Shown here: positions 1-5,775 of the stretch, one piece after another
Layout of the letters: every line of letters starts with the position of its first letter
Numbering within the stretch: position 1 is the stretch's first letter
Source of the DNA: Planctomycetota bacterium
Lineage (GTDB): Bacteria; Planctomycetota; Phycisphaerae; Sedimentisphaerales; SM23-30
Assembly: GCA_029573975.1 (NCBI GenBank)
Contig: JAKQBU010000423.1
Coordinates: 1 to 7,425 of the forward strand
DNA: 7,425 bases
Direction of reading: 5' to 3'
Program-made: the position numbers and the translations under genes
The notes under the pieces: generated by a model
The model's input: only the letters and a program-made list of their open reading frames with translations
The model's database searches: none
What the model was told of the DNA's origin: nothing

Positions 1-588
1 CAGGGCGCTACCCCCATCCTGGGCTGCCTGCCCATGCTCCTGCAGATGCCCATCTGGATCGCCCTTTATACCGCCGTGGACGCTAATGTGGCATTACGTC
101 ATGAGGGCCTCTTTCCCGCCGCCTGGCACTGGCTGACCGACCTCTCCGCCCCCGACCGGCTGATTCCCTTTTCCGTCTTCGGCGTCGATAAGCCGATTCA
201 TATCCCGCTGATCGGCAGCCTGATTGGCAACATTGACGCCTTTAATCTGCTGCCGATTCTTTTATCGGTAGGAATGTATCTCCAGCAGAAACTCACCCCC
301 CAGACCTCCATGGCCCAAACCAATCCCCAAATGGCCCAGCAGCAAAAAATGATGCTGGTTATGATGCCCGTTATGATGCTGGTCTTTCTCTACAGCGCCC
401 CCAGCGGCCTGAATCTCTACATCATGGCCAGCACCTTCGGCGGCATCATCGAACAGTATATCATCCGCAAGCACATCCGCCAGCAGGAGGCCCTCGAAGC
501 CGCCGGCGCCGTCACCCCGTCCGTCAAGCTGGCCGGGAAAATGGGCATCAAAAAGAAAAAACCAAAACCGCCCGTCAAATTCTACTAA
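1..588 (+). CDS. yidC: Membrane protein insertase YidC, C-terminal part (5' end outside window)
   Basis: This is the last 195 residues of YidC/Oxa1/Alb3, the inner-membrane insertase that works alone or with SecYEG. The frame is open from base 1, so the gene begins upstream. Seen: the family's TM3 signature LGCLPMLLQMPIWIALY (residues 7-23), TM4 around 78-97, TM5 around 117-133 and TM6 around 136-155, with the conserved PSGLNLY turn at 134-140. The TM3-TM4 loop (about 26-79) is longer than I recall for E. coli YidC. After TM6 the protein runs on for about 40 residues and ends in a tail with eight lysines in its last 20 residues (176-195). Long basic YidC tails are known to bind ribosomes, including in the planctomycete Rhodopirellula baltica; a similar role here is inferred. 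The hydrophilic-groove region and the periplasmic domain lie outside the window. Confidence 0.96.
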   Translation, partial: QGATPILGCLPMLLQMPIWIALYTAVDANVALRHEGLFPAAWHWLTDLSAPDRLIPFSVFGVDKPIHIPLIGSLIGNIDAFNLLPILLSVGMYLQQKLTPQTSMAQTNPQMAQQQKMMLVMMPVMMLVFLYSAPSGLNLYIMASTFGGIIEQYIIRKHIRQQEALEAAGAVTPSVKLAGKMGIKKKKPKPPVKFY

Positions 589-664
589 ACCCTGAACTTT
601 GCTAAAATCCTCGTCAGATCAGGGTAGTAAAAAAAAAGACAGGGCAGGACAAGGAGTTCCGATT
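589..664 (+). other. yidC-GH78 intergenic gap with strong Shine-Dalgarno
   Basis: This 76 bp gap holds an AAGGAG at 651-656, eight bases before the ATG at 665. That fixes the GH78 start, even though the frame is open back to a TTG at 599. An inverted repeat, ACCCTGA (589-595) and TCAGGGT (619-625), could form a 7 bp stem with a 23-base loop. It is followed by an A-run, not a T-run, so it is not a convincing terminator for yidC. I see no good -35/-10 pair. The GH78 gene may be read through from yidC or use an unrecognised promoter. Confidence 0.5.
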
Positions 665-3112
665 ATGCACTACCCCTTCCTCTCTTTTCTGGCTTTCCTC
701 TTTTCCTGTGCTGTGGTTTTATCGGCAGCCGACCCTGCGAAACCGTATTACGAGAAATTAGATAATCCTTCCTTCCTGGCCGCCCAGCCGGTCTGGCCGC
801 AGGGGCGGGAAACGGAAAAAAATCTGCTGGTGGGCTTTCGTACCCAGGTGCAAAATCCAAAATCCAATAATGCCGTGCTGCGGATTACCAGCTCCACCCT
901 CTATCGAATCTTTCTGAACGGCCGGTTTATCGGCCACGGACCGGCACGGGGACCGCACGGCTACTACCGGGTGGATGAATGGAATCTGGGCCGGGAACTG
1001 TGGAACGAGAAAAATATTCTGGCGATCGAAACAGCCGGATACAACGTCAACAGCTACTACCTGCTCGACCAGCCTTCGTTCCTCCAGGCCGAACTGCTGG
1101 TGGACGGCCAGGTGGCCGCCTCCACCGCGGGCAAGGGCCAGCCGTTCGTGGCTTCGGTTCTTACCAGCCGCGTGCAGAAAGTACAGCGATACAGTTTTCA
1201 GCGTCCCTTCATTGAATACTACCGACTCGATAGCTCCTGGGATGCCTGGCGCCATGTACCGGCGGCAGCGTTTCCCACGGTTGAATGCACGGTGACGGCG
1301 GCCAAAAATCTCCTGCCCCGCCGCATCCCTTATCCGGATTTCAGCCTCCGCCCGCCGCTGACGGTTCTTTCGCAGGGAAAACTGACTTCACAGGAAGCCC
1401 CGGCCCAACTCTGGAAAGACCGGTCCTTAACCGACATCGGCCCGGCCTTGAAAGGTTTTCCCGAAGGGGAGCTGGAAGTAGTGCTTTCCAGCGCCTTGCA
1501 GAAAATCCAATCCGAATCCTTCCAGGAGATCCAGCAACCCTACCTCTCGAAAAAAAATATGGAGCTGGCGGAAAATACCTTTCAGATCGCGGATCTGGGC
1601 ACAAACCTGACGGGCTTCATCGGCTGCCAGGTGGATTGCAGCCAGGCCGCTAAACTGATTTTGGTTTTCGATGAGATTCTCACCGGGCAGGATGTCGATT
1701 TCAAAAGGCTCGGCTGCGTCAATGGGGTAGGCTATGACCTTCAACCGGGGAAATATTCGCTGGAATCGTTTGAGCCTTATACGTTCCGTTATCTAAAATT
1801 GATGGTGCTGAAAGGCCGCTGCACGATAACGAACCTCTACCTGCGGGAATACGCCAACGACCAGACCGGCACGGCGGAATTCTCCTGTGACGATGCCCGC
1901 CTGAATCAAATTTTTGAGGCCGCCCGGCAGACCTTCCGGCAGAACGCGGTGGATATCTTCATGGACTGCCCCTCGCGCGAGCGAGCCGGCTGGCTCTGCG
2001 ACAGCTTCTTTACCGCACGGGTGGCGGCGGATCTGAATGGTCATACCGCGATCGAGAAAAACTTTCTGGAAAACTTTCTGCTGCCGGAAAAATTTGAATT
2101 TTTGCCGGCCGGCATGTTGCCGATGTGCTACCCGGCCGATCACAACGATGGTGTTTTCATTCCCAACTGGGCGATGTGGTTTGTCCTCGAACTGCCGGAA
2201 TATCTCACCCGCAGCCGGGACCGGGAAATGGTCGATGCCCTCCAGCCAAAAGTCATCGCCCTGCTGGAGTATTTCAAATCCTTTCAGAATGAAGACGGCC
2301 TGCTGGAAAAGCTGAACAGTTGGGTATTTGTCGAATGGTCCAAAGCCAATGAGTTCACCCAGGATGTCAATTATCCCTCCAATATGCTCTACGCCGCCGT
2401 GCTGGAAACCGCCGGAAAATTATATAACCGGGCCGATCTGCTGGAACAGGCGGAAAAAATCCGCCAGACCATCCGGGAAAAATCGTTCGACGGCACTTTC
2501 TTTACCGACAATGCCCTCCGCCAGGACGGCCAACTGCAGAAAACCGCCAACCGCACGGAAGTCTGCCAGTATTACGCCTTCTTTTTCAACGTAGCTACTC
2601 CCACTACCCATCCGGCGTTGTGGGATACGCTCTGTAAGGACTTCGGCCCCAAACGGGACGCAGCCAAAACCTGGCCGGAGGTCGCACCGGCCAACGCCTT
2701 TATCGGCAACTACCTGCGGCTGGAGCTGCTGAGCCGCTACGGTTTATGCGGGCAGGTGAAAAACGAAATCGTTGATTACTTCCTCTATATGGCGCAGATT
2801 ACCGGGACGCTCTGGGAAAATGTCGGGGCCTACGCCAGTTGCAACCACGGCTTCGCCTCGCATGTGGCCCATGTGCTCTACCGCGATGTGCTGGGTATCT
2901 ATGCCGTCGATTCCGAGCATAAGACCGTCCACCTGCGGCTGGCCGATACCGGGCTGAATGGGTGCGAGGGAAAAATGCCCACGGCAGACGGCCTTCTTTC
3001 CGTCCGCTGGCAAAAAGAGGGCAACACCATCCGCTACCGCGCCCAGCTCCCCCCGGATTATCAACTGCAAATCGAAACCCTCGGCAGCATTCAGGCTGTA
3101 CCGCAGGAGTAA
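665..3112 (+). CDS. Secreted GH78-family glycosidase (alpha-L-rhamnosidase-like)
   Basis: An 815-residue protein predicted to hydrolyse terminal alpha-L-rhamnose from polysaccharides or glycosides outside the cytoplasm. Seen: a hydrophobic N-terminus (about 4-20) with a likely signal peptidase I site near LSA-AD (19-23). Next come beta-sandwich regions typical of GH78, with SSTLYRIFLNGRFIGHGPAR at 76-95, DLGTNLTGF at 310-318 and FEPYTFRYLKL at 369-379. The catalytic (alpha/alpha)6 barrel starts near 405. The motif MDCPSRERAGWLCD (433-446) carries D434, E439 and D446, with the spacing of D567/E572/D579 in Bacillus RhaB. TLWENV (715-720) places E718 where the family has its catalytic base, followed by the conserved SxNHG (725-729). 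A short beta-sandwich closes the protein. The signal peptide has almost no positive charge (only H2 near the start), which is unusual. Start chosen from AAGGAG eight bases upstream. Family assignment is firm; rhamnose as substrate is inferred. Confidence 0.88.
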   Translation: MHYPFLSFLAFLFSCAVVLSAADPAKPYYEKLDNPSFLAAQPVWPQGRETEKNLLVGFRTQVQNPKSNNAVLRITSSTLYRIFLNGRFIGHGPARGPHGYYRVDEWNLGRELWNEKNILAIETAGYNVNSYYLLDQPSFLQAELLVDGQVAASTAGKGQPFVASVLTSRVQKVQRYSFQRPFIEYYRLDSSWDAWRHVPAAAFPTVECTVTAAKNLLPRRIPYPDFSLRPPLTVLSQGKLTSQEAPAQLWKDRSLTDIGPALKGFPEGELEVVLSSALQKIQSESFQEIQQPYLSKKNMELAENTFQIADLGTNLTGFIGCQVDCSQAAKLILVFDEILTGQDVDFKRLGCVNGVGYDLQPGKYSLESFEPYTFRYLKLMVLKGRCTITNLYLREYANDQTGTAEFSCDDARLNQIFEAARQTFRQNAVDIFMDCPSRERAGWLCDSFFTARVAADLNGHTAIEKNFLENFLLPEKFEFLPAGMLPMCYPADHNDGVFIPNWAMWFVLELPEYLTRSRDREMVDALQPKVIALLEYFKSFQNEDGLLEKLNSWVFVEWSKANEFTQDVNYPSNMLYAAVLETAGKLYNRADLLEQAEKIRQTIREKSFDGTFFTDNALRQDGQLQKTANRTEVCQYYAFFFNVATPTTHPALWDTLCKDFGPKRDAAKTWPEVAPANAFIGNYLRLELLSRYGLCGQVKNEIVDYFLYMAQITGTLWENVGAYASCNHGFASHVAHVLYRDVLGIYAVDSEHKTVHLRLADTGLNGCEGKMPTADGLLSVRWQKEGNTIRYRAQLPPDYQLQIETLGSIQAVPQE

Positions 3113-3118
3113 ATTTAC
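3109..3118. other. 10-bp palindrome holding the stop codons of two convergent genes
   Basis: The sequence GTAAATTTAC is a perfect palindrome. The plus-strand GH78 stop is TAA at 3110-3112 and the minus-strand chrA stop is TAA at 3117-3115, placed symmetrically and separated by 2 bp. There is no room for an intrinsic terminator between the genes and I see none just inside either gene, so the transcripts probably overlap at their 3' ends (inference). Confidence 0.85.
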
Positions 3119-4239
3119 ACAAACGTTCGCATCAGACCCAGTAAGGCCCCCCCGGCAATCAGCCAGGTCGAATTGATTTTGAACCGGATCAGTAGCCCCA
3201 GCGCTACCATCGAAATCAGAATACTGAACGGATCGATCAGCGTGGCCCGGCCCAGTTGCCAGGTCACAGCCGCCATCAAACTCAGCGAAGAAACGTTGAC
3301 ACCGTCCAGCAGGCTGCCCATCCAGGGGGATTTCCGCATCCGCGGAATCAGCGGATTCGACAGCGCCACAAAAACAAAGGACGGCAAAAAAATTCCGGCG
3401 GTGGCCAGCAGCGCCCCCGGCACCCCGGCCAGCAGATACCCGATAAAGGTGGCGGATGTGAACAGCGGCCCCGGCGTAACCTGCCCGATGGCGATGGCAT
3501 CGATCAACTGCGGATCGGTCAGCCACCCCAGCCGCACCACCAGATCCGCCCGCAGAAAAGCCATCAGGACATACCCGCTGCCGTACAAGATCGCACCGAT
3601 CTTCAAAAAAATCAAAAACAGCGAAGACAGCGTAACCGGCTGAACCGCCTGCGCCAGCAGCCCGACACCGCCCAGCGGAAGCAGGGACACTCCCATCAGC
3701 CGGTTGCGCAGCCGATGCCCATTCAGAAAAAGCATCACCGCCAGGCCCCCGCCAAACAGCAGGGCTATTTCGTTGATCCCGATAAAATACAGGACCAAAA
3801 TCCCCAAACCGGCCACGGCGGTAACCGGTCCTTTCACCGCCTTTTTTCCCAGATTCCACAGGGCCTGCACCACAATGGCGATAATGACCGGCTTGATGCC
3901 ATAGAAAATCCATTGGGCCTGCGGCACCGTCCCAAACCGCACATACAGCCAGGCCAGCACCAGGACAATGAGCGTAGCCGGCACCGTAAAACCCAGCCCC
4001 CCCAAAATCAGTCCTTTCCAGCCCGCCCGCAAATACCCGATATGGATGGCCATCTCGGTGGAATTCGGGCCGGGAATCAGATTGGTAGCCCCCACCAGGT
4101 CGAGAAATTGCTGATCCGTCAGCCATTTCCGCTTCTTCACGATTTCATCGTGCATGATCCCGATATGGGCCGCCGGGCCGCCGAAGGCAACCGTTCCCAG
4201 CTTCAAAAACAAACCGGCGACTTCCATCCAATTCTTCAT
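3115..4239 (-). CDS. chrA: Chromate transporter family protein (long-chain CHR, two-domain)
   Basis: A 374-residue polytopic inner-membrane protein of the CHR family, whose studied members export chromate; some may carry sulfate or other anions. Seen: two homologous halves, as in long-chain ChrA. The N-half has FGGPAAHIGIM (19-29), KWLTDQQFLDL (38-48) and a PGP motif at 56-58. The C-half repeats this with YGSGYVLMAF (219-228), GWLTDPQLIDAIAIGQVTPG (238-257) with PGP at 256-258, and ATFIGY (263-268). Hydrophobic segments fill both halves. Start: the frame opens at a GTG (4248), but the ATG at 4239 is preferred because AGAGAG (4253-4248) sits eight bases before it. The gene follows trmB by 26 bp on the same strand and is probably cotranscribed. 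No chromate-responsive regulator such as chrB is visible nearby, so real chromate resistance is uncertain. Confidence 0.92.
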   Translation of the reverse strand: MKNWMEVAGLFLKLGTVAFGGPAAHIGIMHDEIVKKRKWLTDQQFLDLVGATNLIPGPNSTEMAIHIGYLRAGWKGLILGGLGFTVPATLIVLVLAWLYVRFGTVPQAQWIFYGIKPVIIAIVVQALWNLGKKAVKGPVTAVAGLGILVLYFIGINEIALLFGGGLAVMLFLNGHRLRNRLMGVSLLPLGGVGLLAQAVQPVTLSSLFLIFLKIGAILYGSGYVLMAFLRADLVVRLGWLTDPQLIDAIAIGQVTPGPLFTSATFIGYLLAGVPGALLATAGIFLPSFVFVALSNPLIPRMRKSPWMGSLLDGVNVSSLSLMAAVTWQLGRATLIDPFSILISMVALGLLIRFKINSTWLIAGGALLGLMRTFV

Positions 4240-4265
4240 AACAATCACTCTCTACCGGAATCGGC

Positions 4266-4889
4266 TCAGCGTTTTTTCACCGCCAGGGTATAAATGGCCC
4301 GGCCCTCCTTCAGATATTTGCGCTCGAAATTGGAGCCGACCCACTCGCCCGGATCGGCGGCCTCCGCGGGATAAAATTCCACTGGCTCAAACAATTCTGC
4401 TATCCCCGGCTCCCGCAAAAGCACCTGCGACATGATTTCAAAATACTCCGCATGGTCGGTGGCCGTCCGCAACTGCCCCCCGCCCACCAGACAGCGCCAA
4501 ACCTGCCGGATATTCTCCGGGGTGAAAAATCGCCGCTTCTGATGCCGCCGCTTGGGCCAGGGGTCGGGAAAATACACATGAAAGGCCCCGACGCTGCTAT
4601 CCTTAACATAACGTCCGATAAACTCCCGGGCATCGGCCCGCAAAATCCGCACATTGGCCATTTCCCACCGCCGCATCCGGTCCGCACAGTACCGATAAAA
4701 TTCATTGGCCCACTCAATCCCCAGAAAATTTATCTCCGGATGCCGCTTAGCCTGATTCAGGATAAAAGTCCCCTTCCCGCACCCCACTTCAATATGAACC
4801 GGGCCGGACCGGCCAAACAAAACACATAAGTCCATTGGCGGACTATACTTATCTAAATTTACGATGATTTCTTCCAGCGTTTTGGCCAA
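4266..4889 (-). CDS. trmB: tRNA (guanine-N7-)-methyltransferase TrmB
   Basis: A 207-residue cytoplasmic class I SAM-dependent methyltransferase that makes m7G at position 46 of the tRNA variable loop. Seen: the SAM-binding motif IEVGCGKGTF (33-42), the acidic LGIEW (56-60) ending the second strand, and RADAREF (84-90). The TrmB signature FPDPWPKRRHQKRRF (107-121) is present, with TATDHAEY (142-149) and the C-terminal SNFERKYLKEG (186-196). Length is normal for the family. The start appears to be a TTG at 4889: AGGA (4902-4899) lies nine bases upstream and no ATG or GTG sits nearby in frame. The next in-frame ATG would be residue 19 (M19), just before the SAM fold, so it is possible but less likely. 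It is the first gene of a minus-strand pair with chrA and is divergent from the isochorismatase-like gene. Confidence 0.95.
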   Translation of the reverse strand: MAKTLEEIIVNLDKYSPPMDLCVLFGRSGPVHIEVGCGKGTFILNQAKRHPEINFLGIEWANEFYRYCADRMRRWEMANVRILRADAREFIGRYVKDSSVGAFHVYFPDPWPKRRHQKRRFFTPENIRQVWRCLVGGGQLRTATDHAEYFEIMSQVLLREPGIAELFEPVEFYPAEAADPGEWVGSNFERKYLKEGRAIYTLAVKKR

Positions 4890-4921
4890 TCGAAATTTTC
4901 CTGTATTTTTTTATCTTTTCC

Positions 4922-4951
4922 TTGCATTCTATAAATATCCGGTACTATGAT
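4922..4951 (+). promoter_or_regulatory. Candidate sigma70-type promoter for the isochorismatase-like/pyk pair
   Basis: TTGCAT at 4922-4927 and TATGAT at 4946-4951 are separated by 18 bases. A T-rich tract lies just upstream (4904-4920). The predicted start of transcription is near 4958, giving a 5' leader of about 124 bases before the ATG at 5082. It is in the right place for the only divergent gap in the window. Called by eye, with no experimental support. Confidence 0.45.
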
Positions 4952-4975
4952 ATAACAACATGGACATACCAGCAA
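4947..4975 (-). promoter_or_regulatory. Candidate promoter for trmB-chrA, overlapping the opposite promoter
   Basis: On the minus strand, TATCAT (4952-4947) lies 17 bases after TTGCTG (4975-4970). The -10 is a five-of-six match but the -35 is weak. A perfect TTGACA is also present at 4985-4980 on this strand, but at normal spacing it meets only CATGTT, a poor -10. The leader to the TTG start of trmB would be about 50 bases. The -10 box shares five bases with the plus-strand -10. Confidence 0.35.
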
Positions 4976-5009
4976 GTATTGTCAACAGAACCATTCAATA
5001 ACCTTCAAG

Positions 5010-5078
5010 ATGGCGAGCCAGGCAGTCGATTGGATTGAACAGGTAGTAGTCTGTAGATTATTCGGAAAGAAGGATTGA
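5010..5078 (+). CDS. Possible 22-codon leader ORF upstream of the isochorismatase-like gene
   Basis: ATG at 5010 opens a 22-residue frame that reads MASQAVDWIEQVVVCRLFGK, then K and D, and stops at TGA (5076-5078). The stop is in the same frame as the next gene, with only one codon (AAT) between it and the ATG at 5082. The ribosome-binding site of the next gene (AAGGA, 5070-5074) lies inside the last codons of this ORF, the usual layout for translational coupling. Against it, there is no clear Shine-Dalgarno before 5010, and a frame this short can occur by chance. It could be a leader peptide, a small protein, or nothing. Confidence 0.25.
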   Translation: MASQAVDWIEQVVVCRLFGKKD

Positions 5079-5081
5079 ATT

Positions 5082-5765
5082 ATGGTAGGACTGCTGAGAA
5101 GAAAACCCAGGCGAGTCCTCATCGACATCGACACCCAGATTGACGCCGTCTGCCTGAACGGCCGCGACCGCTCCCTTTCGCTGCGGGCCATTCGGAGGCT
5201 TTGTGCCTGGGCTCGCGTCTATAAATACCCCGTGATTTCCACCTCCCTCTCCCGGCGGGCGGATTCGGTCTTTGACCTGCCGGATCATGCCCCCCGCTGC
5301 GTGGAAGGTTCACCCGGCCAGGAAAAAATTCACTACACCCTTTTGCCCTCCGCCGTCCGGTTCGGCCCGGAAAATCGCCTCGATTTGCCCCGGAATATCC
5401 TGAGCACCTGCCAGCAGGTCATCTTTGAAAAACGGATCGAAGACCCCTTCACCCAGCCGCGCGCCGACCGGCTCCTCACCGATATTAAAGCGGACGAGCT
5501 GATCGTTTTCGGCATCGGGGCCGAAAATGCGGTGAAAGAGACCGTACTGGGCCTGCTCAATCGCAGGAAACGGGTCTTGATCGTCGCCGACGCCATTATC
5601 GGCCGCGAGGACAAAACCACCCATCTGGCCCTGCGGCTCATGGAAACCAAGGGAGCCAAAATCGTCACCACCGAATCCCTCACGGGAAAAAGCCGGCTCA
5701 CCGGCCAGGCGGGCGCTCTTCAACGGTTGAAGAAAGCTCTTTCGGTTGCTTCCTCTTCAAACTAA
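5082..5765 (+). CDS. Isochorismatase-fold (cysteine hydrolase-like) protein lacking the catalytic cysteine
   Basis: A 227-residue cytoplasmic protein of the isochorismatase/nicotinamidase superfamily. Family members usually use an Asp-Lys-Cys triad. Seen: IDTQID (16-21) places D17 on the catalytic Asp (D8 in mycobacterial PncA). CVEGSPGQE (73-81) matches the conserved loop, and IFEK (114-117) places K117 on the catalytic Lys. In the cysteine motif, FGIGAENAVKET (143-154) aligns without gaps to the usual GxxTxxCVxxT pattern and puts A150 where the nucleophile should be. No nearby cysteine can replace it. VLIVADAIIG (165-174) is the usual following strand. The protein is probably not an active hydrolase of the standard type; a binding or regulatory role is inferred and the ligand is unknown. 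Start: AAGGA (5070-5074) lies seven bases before the ATG. It leads a pair with pyk, 10 bp downstream. Confidence 0.85.
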   Translation: MVGLLRRKPRRVLIDIDTQIDAVCLNGRDRSLSLRAIRRLCAWARVYKYPVISTSLSRRADSVFDLPDHAPRCVEGSPGQEKIHYTLLPSAVRFGPENRLDLPRNILSTCQQVIFEKRIEDPFTQPRADRLLTDIKADELIVFGIGAENAVKETVLGLLNRRKRVLIVADAIIGREDKTTHLALRLMETKGAKIVTTESLTGKSRLTGQAGALQRLKKALSVASSSN

Positions 5766-5775
5766 AGCGGATTCT

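Noticed and set aside
589..625. Inverted repeat after yidC as a terminator
   Set aside because: The stem is only 7 bp with a 23-base loop, and the following homopolymer is A, not T, in the direction of yidC transcription.
665..712. Lipoprotein signal at Cys15 of the GH78 protein
   Set aside because: The residues before Cys15 (LFS) do not fit a lipobox, and the hydrophobic stretch continues past the cysteine, so ordinary signal peptidase I cleavage near residue 21 is more likely.
2744..4126. 460-codon minus-strand open frame across the GH78 3' end and chrA
   Set aside because: It overlaps chrA on the same strand in another frame and runs antisense to GH78. Its translation is a Gly/Ala/Arg-rich composition with no recognisable domain, while both overlapped genes have clear family motifs.
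3256..4293. 345-codon plus-strand open frame opposite chrA
   Set aside because: Its translation is low-complexity, rich in Gln, Pro, His and Arg, as expected from the antisense of a hydrophobic GC-rich membrane protein gene.
4960..5001. 13-codon ATG frame starting about two bases after the predicted transcription start
   Set aside because: Very short, no ribosome-binding site, and it rests on a promoter called by eye. Only a near-leaderless reading would support it.
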